Assembly (NCBI GenBank): GCA_035541255.1
Contig: DATKNR010000093.1
Coordinates: forward strand, 1 to 64,000
Length of the DNA stretch: 64,000 nucleotides
Direction of reading: 5' to 3'
DNA from: JOPF136 sp035541255
Lineage (GTDB): Bacteria > Acidobacteriota > Terriglobia > Acidiferrales > UBA7541
A program made the translations under genes and the position numbers. Below, piece after piece: positions 32,184 to 42,100 of this stretch. Each line of letters opens with the position of its first letter. Position 1 is the first letter of the stretch. The notes under the pieces were generated by a model. That model saw only the letters and a program-made list of their open reading frames with translations. It did not search any database and was not told the DNA's origin.

Positions 32184-33383
32184 GTGGAAGACGAACTCAG
32201 ACACTGGCGCGACGACACTCCCGGATGCGCGGATCGCGTCCATCTGAATAATGCGGGCGCGGGCCTGATGCCCCGGTGCGTGCTGGAGGCAATGACCGCG
32301 CATCTCGAGCGCGAAGCCCACATGGGCGGCTACGAGAGTGCCGACGCTGCCGCGGCCGGCGCTGTCGAAGCGTATGCGTCCGTGGCCGCGCTCCTGGGCG
32401 CCCAGCCGCGCAATATTGCAGTGGTTGAGAATTCCACGGTCGGATTTTTCCAGGCCTTATCCGCCTTCGACTTCCGTCCCAGGGACGTGATCCTTACCAC
32501 GCGAAACGACTACATCTCGAACCAGCTCGCCTATCTCTCGCTCGCGCGGCGCCGGGGCGTGGAAATCCGGCGCGCCGAGGACCAGCCTTCGGGGGGAGTG
32601 GACCCGCAATCGGTGCGCGAGCATTTGCGCGACGCACGCGTGCGTCTTCTGGCCGTTACGTGGGTGCCGACCAATTCCGGGCTGATTCAACCCGTCGAAG
32701 CACTTGGCGAAATCGCCGAGGCCGCCGGCGTGCCCTATTTGATCGACGCCTGCCAGGCGGCCGGCGAACTGCCCATTGATGTGGGGCGCCTGCGTTGCGA
32801 TTTTCTTTCCGCCACCGGACGGAAATTCCTTCGCGGCCCGCGCGGCATCGGCTTTCTGTACGTATCCGACCGCGCGCTGCGCCGCGGCGACTCTCCTCTC
32901 TACATCGACATGCGAGGCGCCCAGTGGAAGACGGCGGACGAATTTGAACTGGCGCCGGATGCACGCCGCTTTGAGAACTGGGAGTTCGCCTACTGTCTAA
33001 TCCTGGGGCTGGGCGAGGCGGCGCGGTACGCCGCGCGCGTCGGCGTGGAGCGCGGGGGCCGGCGCGCCCGCGAACTCGCATCCGGCCTTCGCGCTGATCT
33101 CGCCGCGATTCCCGGATTCCGCGTGCTCGACCGGGGAGCTGAGCTCGCTCCTCTGGTGACCGTGGAGGTTCCGGGCTGGAAATCTCCCGCCCTCGTGGAC
33201 TACCTGCGCGCCCGGAAAATCAACACTTCGGCGACACTTCGGGAATTCGCCGTGATCGACATGGACGAAAAACGCGCCACTACTGCTCTTCGCATTTCTC
33301 CGCATTATTACAACACCACAGCGGAACTTAGCGCGCTGCTCGACGCGCTCCGATCCCTTCCGCGCCAGCAAGTCGGCGGCTGA
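32184..33383 (+). CDS. Class V aminotransferase, cysteine-desulfurase-like
   Basis: This 399-residue PLP enzyme begins with VHLNNAGAGLMPRCVLEAM, the usual start of the NifS/SufS-like and isopenicillin-epimerase-like groups. Other landmarks are ENSTVGFFQALSAF, the PLP Asp in YLIDACQAAGELPIDV and the Schiff-base lysine in LSATGRKFLRGPRGIGFLY (about K214). The C-terminal cysteine loop of true cysteine desulfurases is not seen, since the late region reads INTSATLREFAVIDMDEKRATTALRISPHYYNT. This makes a lyase, epimerase or aminotransferase more likely than sulfur transfer. The GTG start at 32184 has GGAGG (32173-32177) six bases upstream. A closer ATG is out of frame. Confidence 0.85.
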   Translation: MEDELRHWRDDTPGCADRVHLNNAGAGLMPRCVLEAMTAHLEREAHMGGYESADAAAAGAVEAYASVAALLGAQPRNIAVVENSTVGFFQALSAFDFRPRDVILTTRNDYISNQLAYLSLARRRGVEIRRAEDQPSGGVDPQSVREHLRDARVRLLAVTWVPTNSGLIQPVEALGEIAEAAGVPYLIDACQAAGELPIDVGRLRCDFLSATGRKFLRGPRGIGFLYVSDRALRRGDSPLYIDMRGAQWKTADEFELAPDARRFENWEFAYCLILGLGEAARYAARVGVERGGRRARELASGLRADLAAIPGFRVLDRGAELAPLVTVEVPGWKSPALVDYLRARKINTSATLREFAVIDMDEKRATTALRISPHYYNTTAELSALLDALRSLPRQQVGG

Positions 33384-33492
33384 AGTCCCCCGCACGCTTG
33401 CGCCGCGACAGGAAGGCGATTTACTCTGCGGCGCGGTTCGAGGCAGATTCCGGCGTCCGACGCCGGTCCGGCCGCGGCCAGGGAGATTGCCG

Positions 33493-34791
33493 ATGTCCAC
33501 GAAGTACGCATTCCTCGCCGGATTGCTGGTATTCGCAGCATGGGGCGCCACGCGCGCCCAACAACCGCCCGCGGCAGCCGCGCGCCAGACCGAGGCCGAC
33601 GAGTACACGCGCTACGAGCTGCTGGCACCCGATACGGCGAGCTTCCGCATCTCCTACGAAGTGACGGCCACGACCGCCGGCGCCACGGTTTTCTACAATC
33701 CGATCCGGAAGGGCAGCGCGGCGAGCGACGAATCTGTGTTCGACGCCGCCACGGGACAGCCGTTGCATTTCGAGGTGGTGAGCGGGGCCGATGCACGCAA
33801 GGACCCGCTGCTGGCCGATGCCGACACCGAGACCGATTTCATCAAGATTACTCTCGCCCGGCCCGTCCCGCCGGAGGGCCAGGGCCGGCTGCTCATCCTG
33901 AAGACTTACAAGGATGCAAAAAGCTACTACCGCGATGGCAACACCATCGTTTTCAACCGCCCGCTCGGAATCAAACGAAACAAAGTCGTATTGCCCGCGG
34001 GGTACGAACTCATCGCCTGCAACGTGCCATCGCAGGTTTTCGCTGAGCCGGATGGCCGCATCGCCATCAGCTTTCTGAATGCCGGTCCCGCGGAGGCGCC
34101 GCTCGTGGTTCGCGGGGCGCCGGACGCCCAGACCGGTGCGGCCGCGGCTCCGCATCCGGCCACATCGGCGCGCAGCTGGGAGGCGCCGTTCGCCGGCGAA
34201 AGCGAGCGCCAGCGCATGGCTGAGCGTGCGCACCAGGATCGCGATATCGTCTACTTTTTGCAGCAGCCGGAGACGCATGCCTTCAGCCTGTATCACGACT
34301 ACACCGAAAGCCGTCCCGGCGCGGACAAATACCTGAACATCGTCCGCGAGGGCAGCACGGTTTCCGCGCCATCGGCCTACATCCTGGACACCGGCGAAAA
34401 GCTGACCACGCGAATCATGACCGGTGCGGAGCTGGCCGCCGAGAAAATAGACGCAGGCGAACCCGTGAAGCCGGAGGCGCAAGTCGTGCTGATTCCATTT
34501 CCAGCGGTGAAGCAGGGTCAATCCACCCGCCTGCGTATCTCGGAAACCTACACGGCCCCGGTGAGTTACCGGCTGGATGGCGACGAGCTGGTGTTCGACC
34601 GCAGCTTCGGCAGGCCGCGCAATGCCGTGGTGCTCCCGGCAGGGTGGTATCTGACGGCGAGCGCGATTCCCGCGGTGGTCCGGCAGCTTCCTGATGGCCG
34701 CATCCGGCTGGATTACTGGAACGGCCGGCCGGATTCGATTGACGTGCTGATCAAAGCCCGGCGGCGCGTTGAAATCCAGCCAGCAAAGTAG
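33493..34791 (+). CDS. Exported protein of unknown function, 432 residues
   Basis: A signal peptide (STKYAFLAGLLVFAAWGATRAQQ, cleavage near residue 22) precedes a soluble, strand-rich protein. Two regions resemble each other. One is YYRDGNTIVFNRPLGIKRNK followed by VVLPAGYELIACNVPSQV; the other is YRLDGDELVFDRSFGRPRNA followed by VVLPAGWYLTASAIPAVV. This indicates an internal duplication of a beta-sandwich module of about 130 residues, separated by a helical linker. AGGGAG lies seven bases before the ATG at 33493. No family was recognised. The protein is likely periplasmic or outer-membrane associated, and nothing in the neighbours suggests a pathway. Confidence 0.7.
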   Translation: MSTKYAFLAGLLVFAAWGATRAQQPPAAAARQTEADEYTRYELLAPDTASFRISYEVTATTAGATVFYNPIRKGSAASDESVFDAATGQPLHFEVVSGADARKDPLLADADTETDFIKITLARPVPPEGQGRLLILKTYKDAKSYYRDGNTIVFNRPLGIKRNKVVLPAGYELIACNVPSQVFAEPDGRIAISFLNAGPAEAPLVVRGAPDAQTGAAAAPHPATSARSWEAPFAGESERQRMAERAHQDRDIVYFLQQPETHAFSLYHDYTESRPGADKYLNIVREGSTVSAPSAYILDTGEKLTTRIMTGAELAAEKIDAGEPVKPEAQVVLIPFPAVKQGQSTRLRISETYTAPVSYRLDGDELVFDRSFGRPRNAVVLPAGWYLTASAIPAVVRQLPDGRIRLDYWNGRPDSIDVLIKARRRVEIQPAK

Positions 34792-34802
34792 CCGGCACGC
34801 GG

Positions 34803-35540
34803 TCAGGGCTCTACTGCGTCAAGCGAAGATTCAGGGGAAGCATCCGGTCCCGCCTCGCCCGGCGCCTCGAGGTAACGTTCGGTTCGCGGCAGCCGCTCCG
34901 CAATTCCCAGCCATCCCACGAGCAGCGTGACGGCGAAGAACGCGGCGAAGCGCACCCATGCCAGCGACGCGGGATCGAGGCCCAGCCGCCCGCCCAGCCG
35001 CCACGCAGCCCAGGCGGCAAGCTGTGCCGGCACCACGGTCCAGGCGGCCACGTAGAACCACGCGCGCTCCGCGCCCTCGTTGCGCGTGGAGCGGCGGGCG
35101 CGCGGTGTCACGTCGAGGACGGTGCCGAGCACAATGGCGGCGGCCAGCGGATAGTAAAGCCAGCGATACAGGTCCGCCAAGCGCCACTGGCCCGTGGCCA
35201 CGGCCAGGAGCAGCCCGAGAGCGTTGAGAGTAAACGGGACAAGCAGATCAATCCACGCGGCGGTGTAACAAACCACGCGATACCAGAGATTGGGCTGGTC
35301 CACTCCCCAGTAAGTGACGTAAGGCTGGAACTCGCAGCCAGGGAGCCGTCCCACGTGGCCGCGCCATGCGCAAACCGCGACGACCACAGCCAGCCACCAT
35401 AAATGTCGTGCGTCCGGGCCTTTGGCGTAGAGGGTGTAGGTGAGATTTCCCGGCAGTATGAAGAACACCCACACCCACAGCGGCACATGGAGTGCGCGAT
35501 AGTAGGTCTTGTTCCGTTCCCGTTCGACGGCGCGTTTCAT
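34803..35540 (-). CDS. Hypothetical integral membrane protein
   Basis: This 245-residue protein has about six predicted membrane helices. They include PLWVWVFFILPGNLTYTLYA, LWWLAVVVAVCAW, YTAAWIDLLVPFTLNALGLLLAVATG, WLYYPLAAAIVLGTVLDV, FYVAAWTVVPAQLAAWAAW and FAAFFAVTLLVGWLGIAERL. Aromatic residues (Trp, Tyr) cluster at helix ends. The C-terminal tail is acidic and cytoplasmic. I do not recognise the family. The gene stands between a convergent exported-protein gene and, upstream on the same strand, an aldehyde dehydrogenase gene 78 bp away. Confidence 0.7.
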   Translation of the reverse strand: MKRAVERERNKTYYRALHVPLWVWVFFILPGNLTYTLYAKGPDARHLWWLAVVVAVCAWRGHVGRLPGCEFQPYVTYWGVDQPNLWYRVVCYTAAWIDLLVPFTLNALGLLLAVATGQWRLADLYRWLYYPLAAAIVLGTVLDVTPRARRSTRNEGAERAWFYVAAWTVVPAQLAAWAAWRLGGRLGLDPASLAWVRFAAFFAVTLLVGWLGIAERLPRTERYLEAPGEAGPDASPESSLDAVEP

Positions 35541-35618
35541 TGCGTGAGCATTGTAGCGCGGGGAGGGATCTCGCCGCTCATCCCGTGGAATGAATCGCGC
35601 GCGGGAACAGGCGGCGCG

Positions 35619-37070
35619 CTAGGCGTCCAGATTGAGCATCAGCAGGCGAGGCTCCGTCATTTCCTCGATGGCGTAGCGCGGCCCCTCGCGGCCGATGCCC
35701 GATTCCTTGGAGCCGCCATAGGGCATGGTGTCCACACGGAAAGTGGGCACTTCGTTGATCATCAGGCCACCCACTTCCATCTGCTCGTAGGCGCGGAAGA
35801 TGTTGCCGATGTCGCGAGTAAAGACGCCGGCCTGGAGGCCAAAGCGCGAATCGTTGAGGTGCACGAGGGCTTCGTCGAAGGAATCGTAGGGCGAAACGGT
35901 GACGACTGGCCCGAAAACCTCCTCGCAGTTCACCAGCATGTCCGGATTCGTATTGGCGAGCACGGTGGGATCGAACAGGGAATCGCGGCGGCGCCGTCCG
36001 CACAGGGCACGGGCGCCGCCGGAGATGGCGTCGGCCACCCAGTCGTCCACGCGTTCGGCCGCGGCAAGCGAGATGAGCGGGCCAACGTCCGTTGCGGGAT
36101 CGAGCGGATCGCCCACCACGAGAGCTTTCACACGGTCCACCAACAGCTCCGTGAATTTCTTCTCCACGGAGCGGTGGACGAGGATTCGCTGGACGGAGAT
36201 GCAGGTCTGGCCGGCGTAAGAAAAACCGCCTTGAGTGCACCGCTCGGCGGCAAGTTCGAGATTCGCATCGCTGTGAACGATGACGCCGGCGTTGCCGCCC
36301 AGTTCAAGCGCCACGCGTTTGCGTCCGGCAATGGATTTCAGCTTCCAACCGACCGTGCCGCTGCCCGTAAAGCTGAGCAGGCGGAATCGCTCGTCGCGGA
36401 CCATGGTTTCGGCCTGAGCGTTTGAGCAGGGAAGAACGGCAAATGCGCCGGCGGGCGCGCCCGCTTCCTGCACCGCCTCAGCCAGGAGCAGGGCGCAGAG
36501 GGGCGTCTGCGGAGCGGGCTTGACCACGATGGTGCAGCCCGCGGCAAACGCGGGCGCCACTTTGTGTCCCACCAGATTGAGCGGGAAATTGAAGGGGGTG
36601 ATGGCGAGCACGGGCCCGACGGGAAACCGCCGGACGATCCCCCAGCGCTTCTTAGTGGAACTCATCAGGTCGAGCGGCAGTAGCTCGCCGCCCATGCGCA
36701 CGGCCTCTTCCGCCGCGGCGCGGAAGTTGAAGGTTGCGCGGTCCACCTCGACGGCGCAGGCTTTCCGCGGCTTGCCGGCCTCGAGCGCCATGGTGCGGAT
36801 AAACTCCTCGCGGCGCGCGTCGATTCCTTCCGCAATGCGACGCAGGATTTCCGCGCGGCGGAAAGAAGGCAGCTTCGCCATCTGGGAAAACACGGCTACG
36901 GCTTCGTGGACCGCGGCTTCCACCTGCTGGTCGTCCGGCTCGAAGGTGACTCCGACGAGCTGGCTATCGTAGGGCGAGCGGATATCGATGGTCTTCCCCG
37001 AGGTCTGAAAACTTCCTTTCAGGAAAAATCCGGTTTCGTAGGAAGAGGCAGCCTGCCGGCTGGTGGTCAT
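35619..37070 (-). CDS. Aldehyde dehydrogenase (NAD(P)+-dependent)
   Basis: This 483-residue enzyme oxidises an aldehyde to the carboxylic acid through a thiohemiacetal on cysteine. Landmarks are the oxyanion asparagine in ITPFNFPLNLVGHK, the nucleotide-binding FTGSGTVGWKL, the general base in ALELGGNAGVI (E256), the catalytic cysteine in YAGQTCISVQR (C290) and the EEVFGPVVTV segment. The sequence resembles the group that includes lactaldehyde and non-phosphorylating glyceraldehyde-3-phosphate dehydrogenases, so the substrate may be a small phosphorylated or hydroxylated aldehyde. The short final segment GGSKESGIGREGPRYAIEEMTEPRLLML is typical. GGGAG lies seven bases before the ATG. It diverges from a methyltransferase gene. 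Confidence 0.9.
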   Translation of the reverse strand: MTTSRQAASSYETGFFLKGSFQTSGKTIDIRSPYDSQLVGVTFEPDDQQVEAAVHEAVAVFSQMAKLPSFRRAEILRRIAEGIDARREEFIRTMALEAGKPRKACAVEVDRATFNFRAAAEEAVRMGGELLPLDLMSSTKKRWGIVRRFPVGPVLAITPFNFPLNLVGHKVAPAFAAGCTIVVKPAPQTPLCALLLAEAVQEAGAPAGAFAVLPCSNAQAETMVRDERFRLLSFTGSGTVGWKLKSIAGRKRVALELGGNAGVIVHSDANLELAAERCTQGGFSYAGQTCISVQRILVHRSVEKKFTELLVDRVKALVVGDPLDPATDVGPLISLAAAERVDDWVADAISGGARALCGRRRRDSLFDPTVLANTNPDMLVNCEEVFGPVVTVSPYDSFDEALVHLNDSRFGLQAGVFTRDIGNIFRAYEQMEVGGLMINEVPTFRVDTMPYGGSKESGIGREGPRYAIEEMTEPRLLMLNLDA

Positions 37071-37154
37071 AAAAAGCTCCCGATGAAAGGGCTAAGGGCC
37101 ATTCTACCTCCGAGCGGCAGAATGCGTTACGGGCGGCTGTGCTAGGCTTTCCGC

Positions 37155-38006
37155 GTGCGCACGGGAACTCCCAGCCGGACGGCACTGGCCGCCGCGACGC
37201 ATCGCGCAGCGCATCAACTGCTGGAGGGTGGCCGCATCTTTTCCGATCCCCTGGCGGTGCGCATCCTGGGCCAGGACGCGGCGGCGGTGGTTCGCGAGGC
37301 GGAGGAGAATCCCTCGCGGCGGTTCATGCGGCTATTCATCGCGGTGCGGACGCGCCTTGCGGAAGACGCGCTGGCCGCGGCCGTTGATCGCGGCGTCTCG
37401 CAACTGGTGGTGCTCGGCGCAGGGTTGGATACGTTTGCCTACCGCAACCCGTTCGGCAGCCGCCTGAGGGTGTTCGAGGTAGACCACCCCGCCACGCAGG
37501 CGTGGAAGCGCGAGCGCTTGCAGGAAGCGGCGATTCCCATCCCCGCTTCTCTCACGTTTGCGCCCGTGGATTTCGAGCGGCAGACGCTGGCGGAGGGTCT
37601 TGCCGCCGCAGGGTTCAATGCCACGAAGCAGACGTTTTTCACCTGGCTGGGAGTGGTGCCCTATCTCACGGAGGACGCGGTGTGGTCCACGCTGGTATTC
37701 CTCGCGGGGCTGCCCGGAGGCGCCCATGTGGTGTTTGATTACAGCGATCCCCCGGGCACGCTGGCCGCGAAGGCGCGCGCCTACCACGACCGGCATGCGG
37801 CCCGTGTCGAATCCCTGGGGGAGGCCTGGGTGTCCTATTTTGAGGCGGAGGCGCTCCGCGCCCGGCTGCTTTCCCTGGGATTCAGCGAAGTGGAGGACCT
37901 GGGGCCGGCGGAAATTGCAGCCCGCTATTTTCCCAGGCGGGCCGTGGAGCCCGGAGCCAAGGGCGGCCATATCCTTCGCGCCTCATGCTTTCCGGCGGAC
38001 GGATAG
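37155..38006 (+). CDS. SAM-dependent methyltransferase of the LCM/TIGR00027 type
   Basis: This 283-residue class I methyltransferase shows the pattern of this family: an N-terminal helix SRTALAAATHRAAHQLLEGG, RIFSDPLAVRILG, then RTRLAEDALAAAVDRGVSQLVVLGAGLDTFAYR, in which VVLGAGLDTFA is the SAM-binding motif I. FEVDHPATQAWKRERL is motif II, and FFTWLGVVPYLTEDAVWSTL follows. Many such proteins methylate small molecules or protein carboxylates, but the acceptor here is unknown. The start is a GTG with only a weak AGG upstream. The gene is divergent from the aldehyde dehydrogenase, with an 84-bp gap. Confidence 0.88.
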   Translation: MRTGTPSRTALAAATHRAAHQLLEGGRIFSDPLAVRILGQDAAAVVREAEENPSRRFMRLFIAVRTRLAEDALAAAVDRGVSQLVVLGAGLDTFAYRNPFGSRLRVFEVDHPATQAWKRERLQEAAIPIPASLTFAPVDFERQTLAEGLAAAGFNATKQTFFTWLGVVPYLTEDAVWSTLVFLAGLPGGAHVVFDYSDPPGTLAAKARAYHDRHAARVESLGEAWVSYFEAEALRARLLSLGFSEVEDLGPAEIAARYFPRRAVEPGAKGGHILRASCFPADG

Positions 38007-38116
38007 ACTCGCCGGGATGCCTGCCGCCGAGCCCGCTGGCCTGTTCCTTCCCGGGCTTCTGGATTAGACTGATGGGCGGTTCCGGCGACCCGGATTGAGC
38101 CCAGATTCCGCGAAAC

Positions 38117-38130
38117 ATTCTCCGGAGAAT
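38117..38130. promoter_or_regulatory. 14-bp perfect palindrome upstream of the LolA-like gene
   Basis: ATTCTCCGGAGAAT is fully self-complementary and lies 59 bp before the ATG at 38190. It is followed directly by a second, weaker dyad (38131-38150) with CCGCG/CGCGG arms. There is no T-run, so a protein-binding site is more likely than a terminator. Confidence 0.35.
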
Positions 38131-38189
38131 CCGCGTATGTACTACCGCGGAGAGCATTCGAGACCCAGACAGCAGCCGAGGAGCGGCCC

Positions 38190-38954
38190 ATGAAGAAGAA
38201 AGCAGCCCTGTGCCTTGCGTTGGCAGCGGTTTTCGCTCTGCCTGCGGCAGCACAGACGGTGGACGAAATTATCGCGAAAAACATGGAGGCACGGGGCGGA
38301 GAGGCAAAGCTGCGTGCGGTGAAGGCCGTGCGCATGACCGGCAAGATCGAGGTCGGCCCCGGAATGGTGGCCCCCATGGTGATGATGATCAAGCGCCCGG
38401 AGATGGTGCGCATGGAGTTCACCGTTCAAGGCATGACCGCGGTCCAGGCTTACGACGGAAAAGATGGCTGGGGCATCATGCCGTTCCAGGGGAAGAAAGA
38501 CGCGGAGCCCATGTCCGCGGACGACGCCAAGTTGATGGAGGCGGAGGGCGACCTGGATGGCCCACTGGTGGACTACAAGTCCAAGGGCAATTCCGTGGAG
38601 TACCTCGGCAAGGAGAAGGTGGAAGGCTCCGACGCGTACAAGCTGCGTGTAACGCGGAAGAACGGCATCGTGGAAACCTCCTTCATTGACGTGGATTCGG
38701 GTCTCGAAGTCAAAACCATCACCAAGGCCAAGGTCCACGGCAATGAGACAGAAGAGGAAAGCATGTACAGCGATTTCCGCACCGTGGATGGGCTGGTGAT
38801 CCCGTTTGCCATCGAATCCGGAACCGTGGGCGGAACGCAGAAGCAGAAAATCACCGTGGAAAAAGTGGAGTTTAATCCGGACCTCAGCGATTCGCAGTTC
38901 CATATGCCGGCTGCCGCACCCGCGGAGCAGACCAAGCCGGGCGCGAGCCGCTGA
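38190..38954 (+). CDS. LolA-like exported protein (outer-membrane lipoprotein-sorting type)
   Basis: This 254-residue protein has a signal peptide (KKKAALCLALAAVFALPAAAQ, cleavage after AAA). The mature part begins TVDEIIAKNMEARGGEAKLRAVKAVRMTGKIEVG and carries beta strands typical of LolA/LolB-type half-barrels: MVMMIKRPEMVRMEFTVQGMTAVQAYDGKDGW, YKLRVTRKNGIVETSFIDVDSGLEVKTI and YSDFRTVDGLVIPFAIES. It may carry a lipid or lipoprotein across the periplasm, or simply share the fold. GAGGAG precedes the ATG. A perfect palindrome lies upstream. It is 151 bp before a large BNR-repeat exported protein on the same strand and may be co-expressed with it. Confidence 0.75.
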   Translation: MKKKAALCLALAAVFALPAAAQTVDEIIAKNMEARGGEAKLRAVKAVRMTGKIEVGPGMVAPMVMMIKRPEMVRMEFTVQGMTAVQAYDGKDGWGIMPFQGKKDAEPMSADDAKLMEAEGDLDGPLVDYKSKGNSVEYLGKEKVEGSDAYKLRVTRKNGIVETSFIDVDSGLEVKTITKAKVHGNETEEESMYSDFRTVDGLVIPFAIESGTVGGTQKQKITVEKVEFNPDLSDSQFHMPAAAPAEQTKPGASR

Positions 38955-39105
38955 GTTCCGCTTCACGTGCAAGACATCCGGTCCGGCGCGGGGGCCGAGG
39001 CCAGGCATACAAAGAATTCCGGGCAGAGCAGGCGTGCAGTTCGCCGGACGGCCGCCTGCTCTCTCGATCCGCACCTCAGGGGTTCAGGAACAAAGGGGGC
39101 ATAGC

Positions 39106-42100
39106 ATGAACACACTGGGCAGGAATGCGCGCGTATGGTCCGCATGGTCGCTGGCCGCGGGGTTGGCACTGGCCTGTGCGCTGCTGGGCGCGACGGCCCT
39201 GGCGGGCCCGGCTGCGGACAGTGTGAAGGTGGATTCCGATACGTTCGGAGGCCTCTCCGCGCGCGCCATCGGGCCTGCGGTGATGGGCGGGCGCATCGCG
39301 GCAATTGACGCTTATTCCGGCGATAAGGTGACCGTATATGTGGGCGCCGCGGGCGGCGGAGTGTGGAAGTCGGAGAACGGCGGGCTGACGTTCAAGCCCG
39401 TGTTTGACGACAATGTGCAGTCCATCGGCGCGATTCGAATCGATCCCAGTCATCCGGCTACAGTGTGGGTGGGAACCGGCGAGGGCTGGGTGCGCAATAG
39501 CGTGTCGGTGGGCAAAGGCGTCTACAAGACCACCGACGGCGGCGACAACTGGCAGTTCATGGGCCTGGCCGATACGGAGCACATCAGCCGGATCCTGGTG
39601 AACCCGAAGGACGACAACATCGTCTACGTGTGCGCGCTCGGGCATCTGTGGAACAGCAACGAGGAGCGCGGTGTGTTCCGGACAAAAGACGGCGGCAAAA
39701 CCTGGAAGAAGATTCTGTACGTGAATGCAGACACAGGGTGCGCCGATATCGCGGCGGATTGGCAGAATCCCGACATTCTGTATGCGGGCCTGTGGCAGGT
39801 GCGGCGCTATCCGTACAAGTTCGTCTCCGGCGGGCCGGGAAGCGGGCTCTATCGCTCGACAGACGGGGGAGATACCTGGAAGCCGATCCGCAAGGGGCTG
39901 CCCGAAGGCGAACTGGGCCGAATCGGGATCGCCACGGCGCCATCTCGTCCAAGCACCATCTATGCCGTGGTGGAGGCGAAGGAGACGGCGCTCTATCGTT
40001 CCGACGATCTGGGCGAGAACTGGACGAAGATGAACACGTCGTTCAACGTCCAGGGGCGGCCGTTTTATTTCGCCTACCTGGTGGTGGATCCGAACGATTT
40101 CCTGCGTGTGTACAAGCCCGGCTATGCGCTGAGCGTAAGCGACGACGGAGGCAAGACGTTCAGCATGATTGGCGGGTCCTATCACGGGGACCTGCATGCC
40201 CTGTGGGTGGACCCGAAAGATTCCTATCACCTGCTGCTCGGGACCGACGGGGGAGTCTACTCCTCGAGTGACCGGGGAGCGCACTGGCGGATGCTGGCTG
40301 CGCTGCCTGTGTCGCAGTACTACCACGTGACCTACGACATGCAGGATCCCTACAACGTGTATGGAGGGCTGCAGGACAACGGAACCTGGATGGGGCCTTC
40401 GAAACACACCGATGGGATTCCGAATCGCGCGTGGCGCAACCTGGCATTTGGCGACGGCTTCGCCGCGCAGGTGGATCAAGTGGATTCGGACTATGTGTAT
40501 GTGGAATTTCAGGGCGGGCACGTGTTCCGCAACCGGATGTCCAATGGGGAGAGCAAGAACATCCGGCCGTTTGCCAAGCCCGGCGAGCCCGAGCTGCGGT
40601 TCAACTGGAACACGCCGCTGCTGACCAGCCGCTCCGGCAAGACGGGAGCGCTCTACATCGGATCGCAGTACCTGTTCCGCTCGACGGACAGGGGCGATTC
40701 CTGGGCGCGCATTTCGCCCGACCTCACCACCAACAATCCCGAGAAGCAGAAGCAGGAGGAGTCCGGCGGGCTGACGCGCGACAACACCGACGCGGAAAAG
40801 CATTGCACCATTTTCGCGATCAGCGAGTCGCCCAAGAACCCCAACGTAATCTGGGTGGGCACCGACGACGGCAATCTCCAGGTAACGCGCGACGGCGGCA
40901 AGACCTGGACGAACGTCACGAAGAACCTGCCGGGCGTTCCGGCCGACACCTGGGTGTCGTCTGTCGAAGCCGGGCACTACGATGAGGGCACAGCCTTCGC
41001 TTCGCTCGATGGCCACCAGACAGGGGACATGAAGACCTACCTGGTGCGCACTCGCGATTTCGGGAAAACCTGGGAATCGCTGGCCACGCCGGACATCACG
41101 GGTTACGCCCATGTGATTCGCGAGGACGTGGTGAATCCCAATCTGCTGTTCGCCGGAACGGAGACCGGCCTGTACATTTCCGTGGACGGCGGGAAGGACT
41201 GGGGCCACTTTACCGGGGGGATGCCGAAGAGCCTCTCCATCCGCGACCTCTCCATCCAGCCGCGGGAAGGCGATCTGCTCATGGCCACGCACGGGCGCGG
41301 CATCTATATCCTGGACGACCTGACCCCGCTTCGCGCCCTGACTGCGGAGGTGCTGGAGAAGGATTTCGCCATTCTGCCGAGTCGCAACGCGGTAGAGGGC
41401 CTGTTCGAGTTCGAACAGCGCTCCGATGGCGACGGGGAATTCACCGGTGACTCGGGACGCACCGTAGCGCGAATTGCCTACTATTTGAAGAAGCGAATGC
41501 TCGTGGGTGAGTTCCGGGCCGCGGTGTACGACGAGAAGGGCAACCTGCTCGAAAACCTGTCCACCACGCGCCGCAAGGGAATCAATATTGCCGAGTGGAG
41601 CATGCGCATGAAGTCTCCGAAGGCGCCGCCGGCCACTTCCCTGGTTCCGGATCCCTACACGTTTCTCGGGCCCTACCTGCCGGAGGGCACCTACACGATA
41701 AAGTTCACCCGTGGCAAGGAAAGCGCCAGCGCGCAAATCCACGTGGTTGCGGACCCGCGTGGCCGCCACACTGCCGCCGAACGCGCCGAACAGTATAAGA
41801 CCGTGGTGGAGGCATACCACCTGGTGGAACACATCGCCTTCGTGGTGGATGCCGTCGGCGATTTGAGCGCCCAGGCCTCGAATCGGGCCGAAAAACTCGC
41901 CACGGACGACCCGCTACGCAAGAATCTGGAAAGTCTGCGCGATTCCCTAGCCGGCATCCAGAAAAAGCTGGCTGCCACCAAGGAAGGCGGTTACACAGGC
42001 GAAATCGAGCTTCGCGAGAAAATCCTCGAAGTGTATGGCGGCATCAACGGATATTCCGGCAAGCCGACCGATTCCCAGGTGTCGCAATTGGCCGCCCTGC

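Noticed and set aside
39076..41832. A 918-codon open frame on the minus strand opposite the BNR-repeat gene
   Set aside because: It lies fully antisense to a gene with a signal peptide and eleven Asp-boxes. Its translation is His/Arg/Val-rich without domains. Long antisense frames are expected in GC-rich DNA with strong third-position bias.
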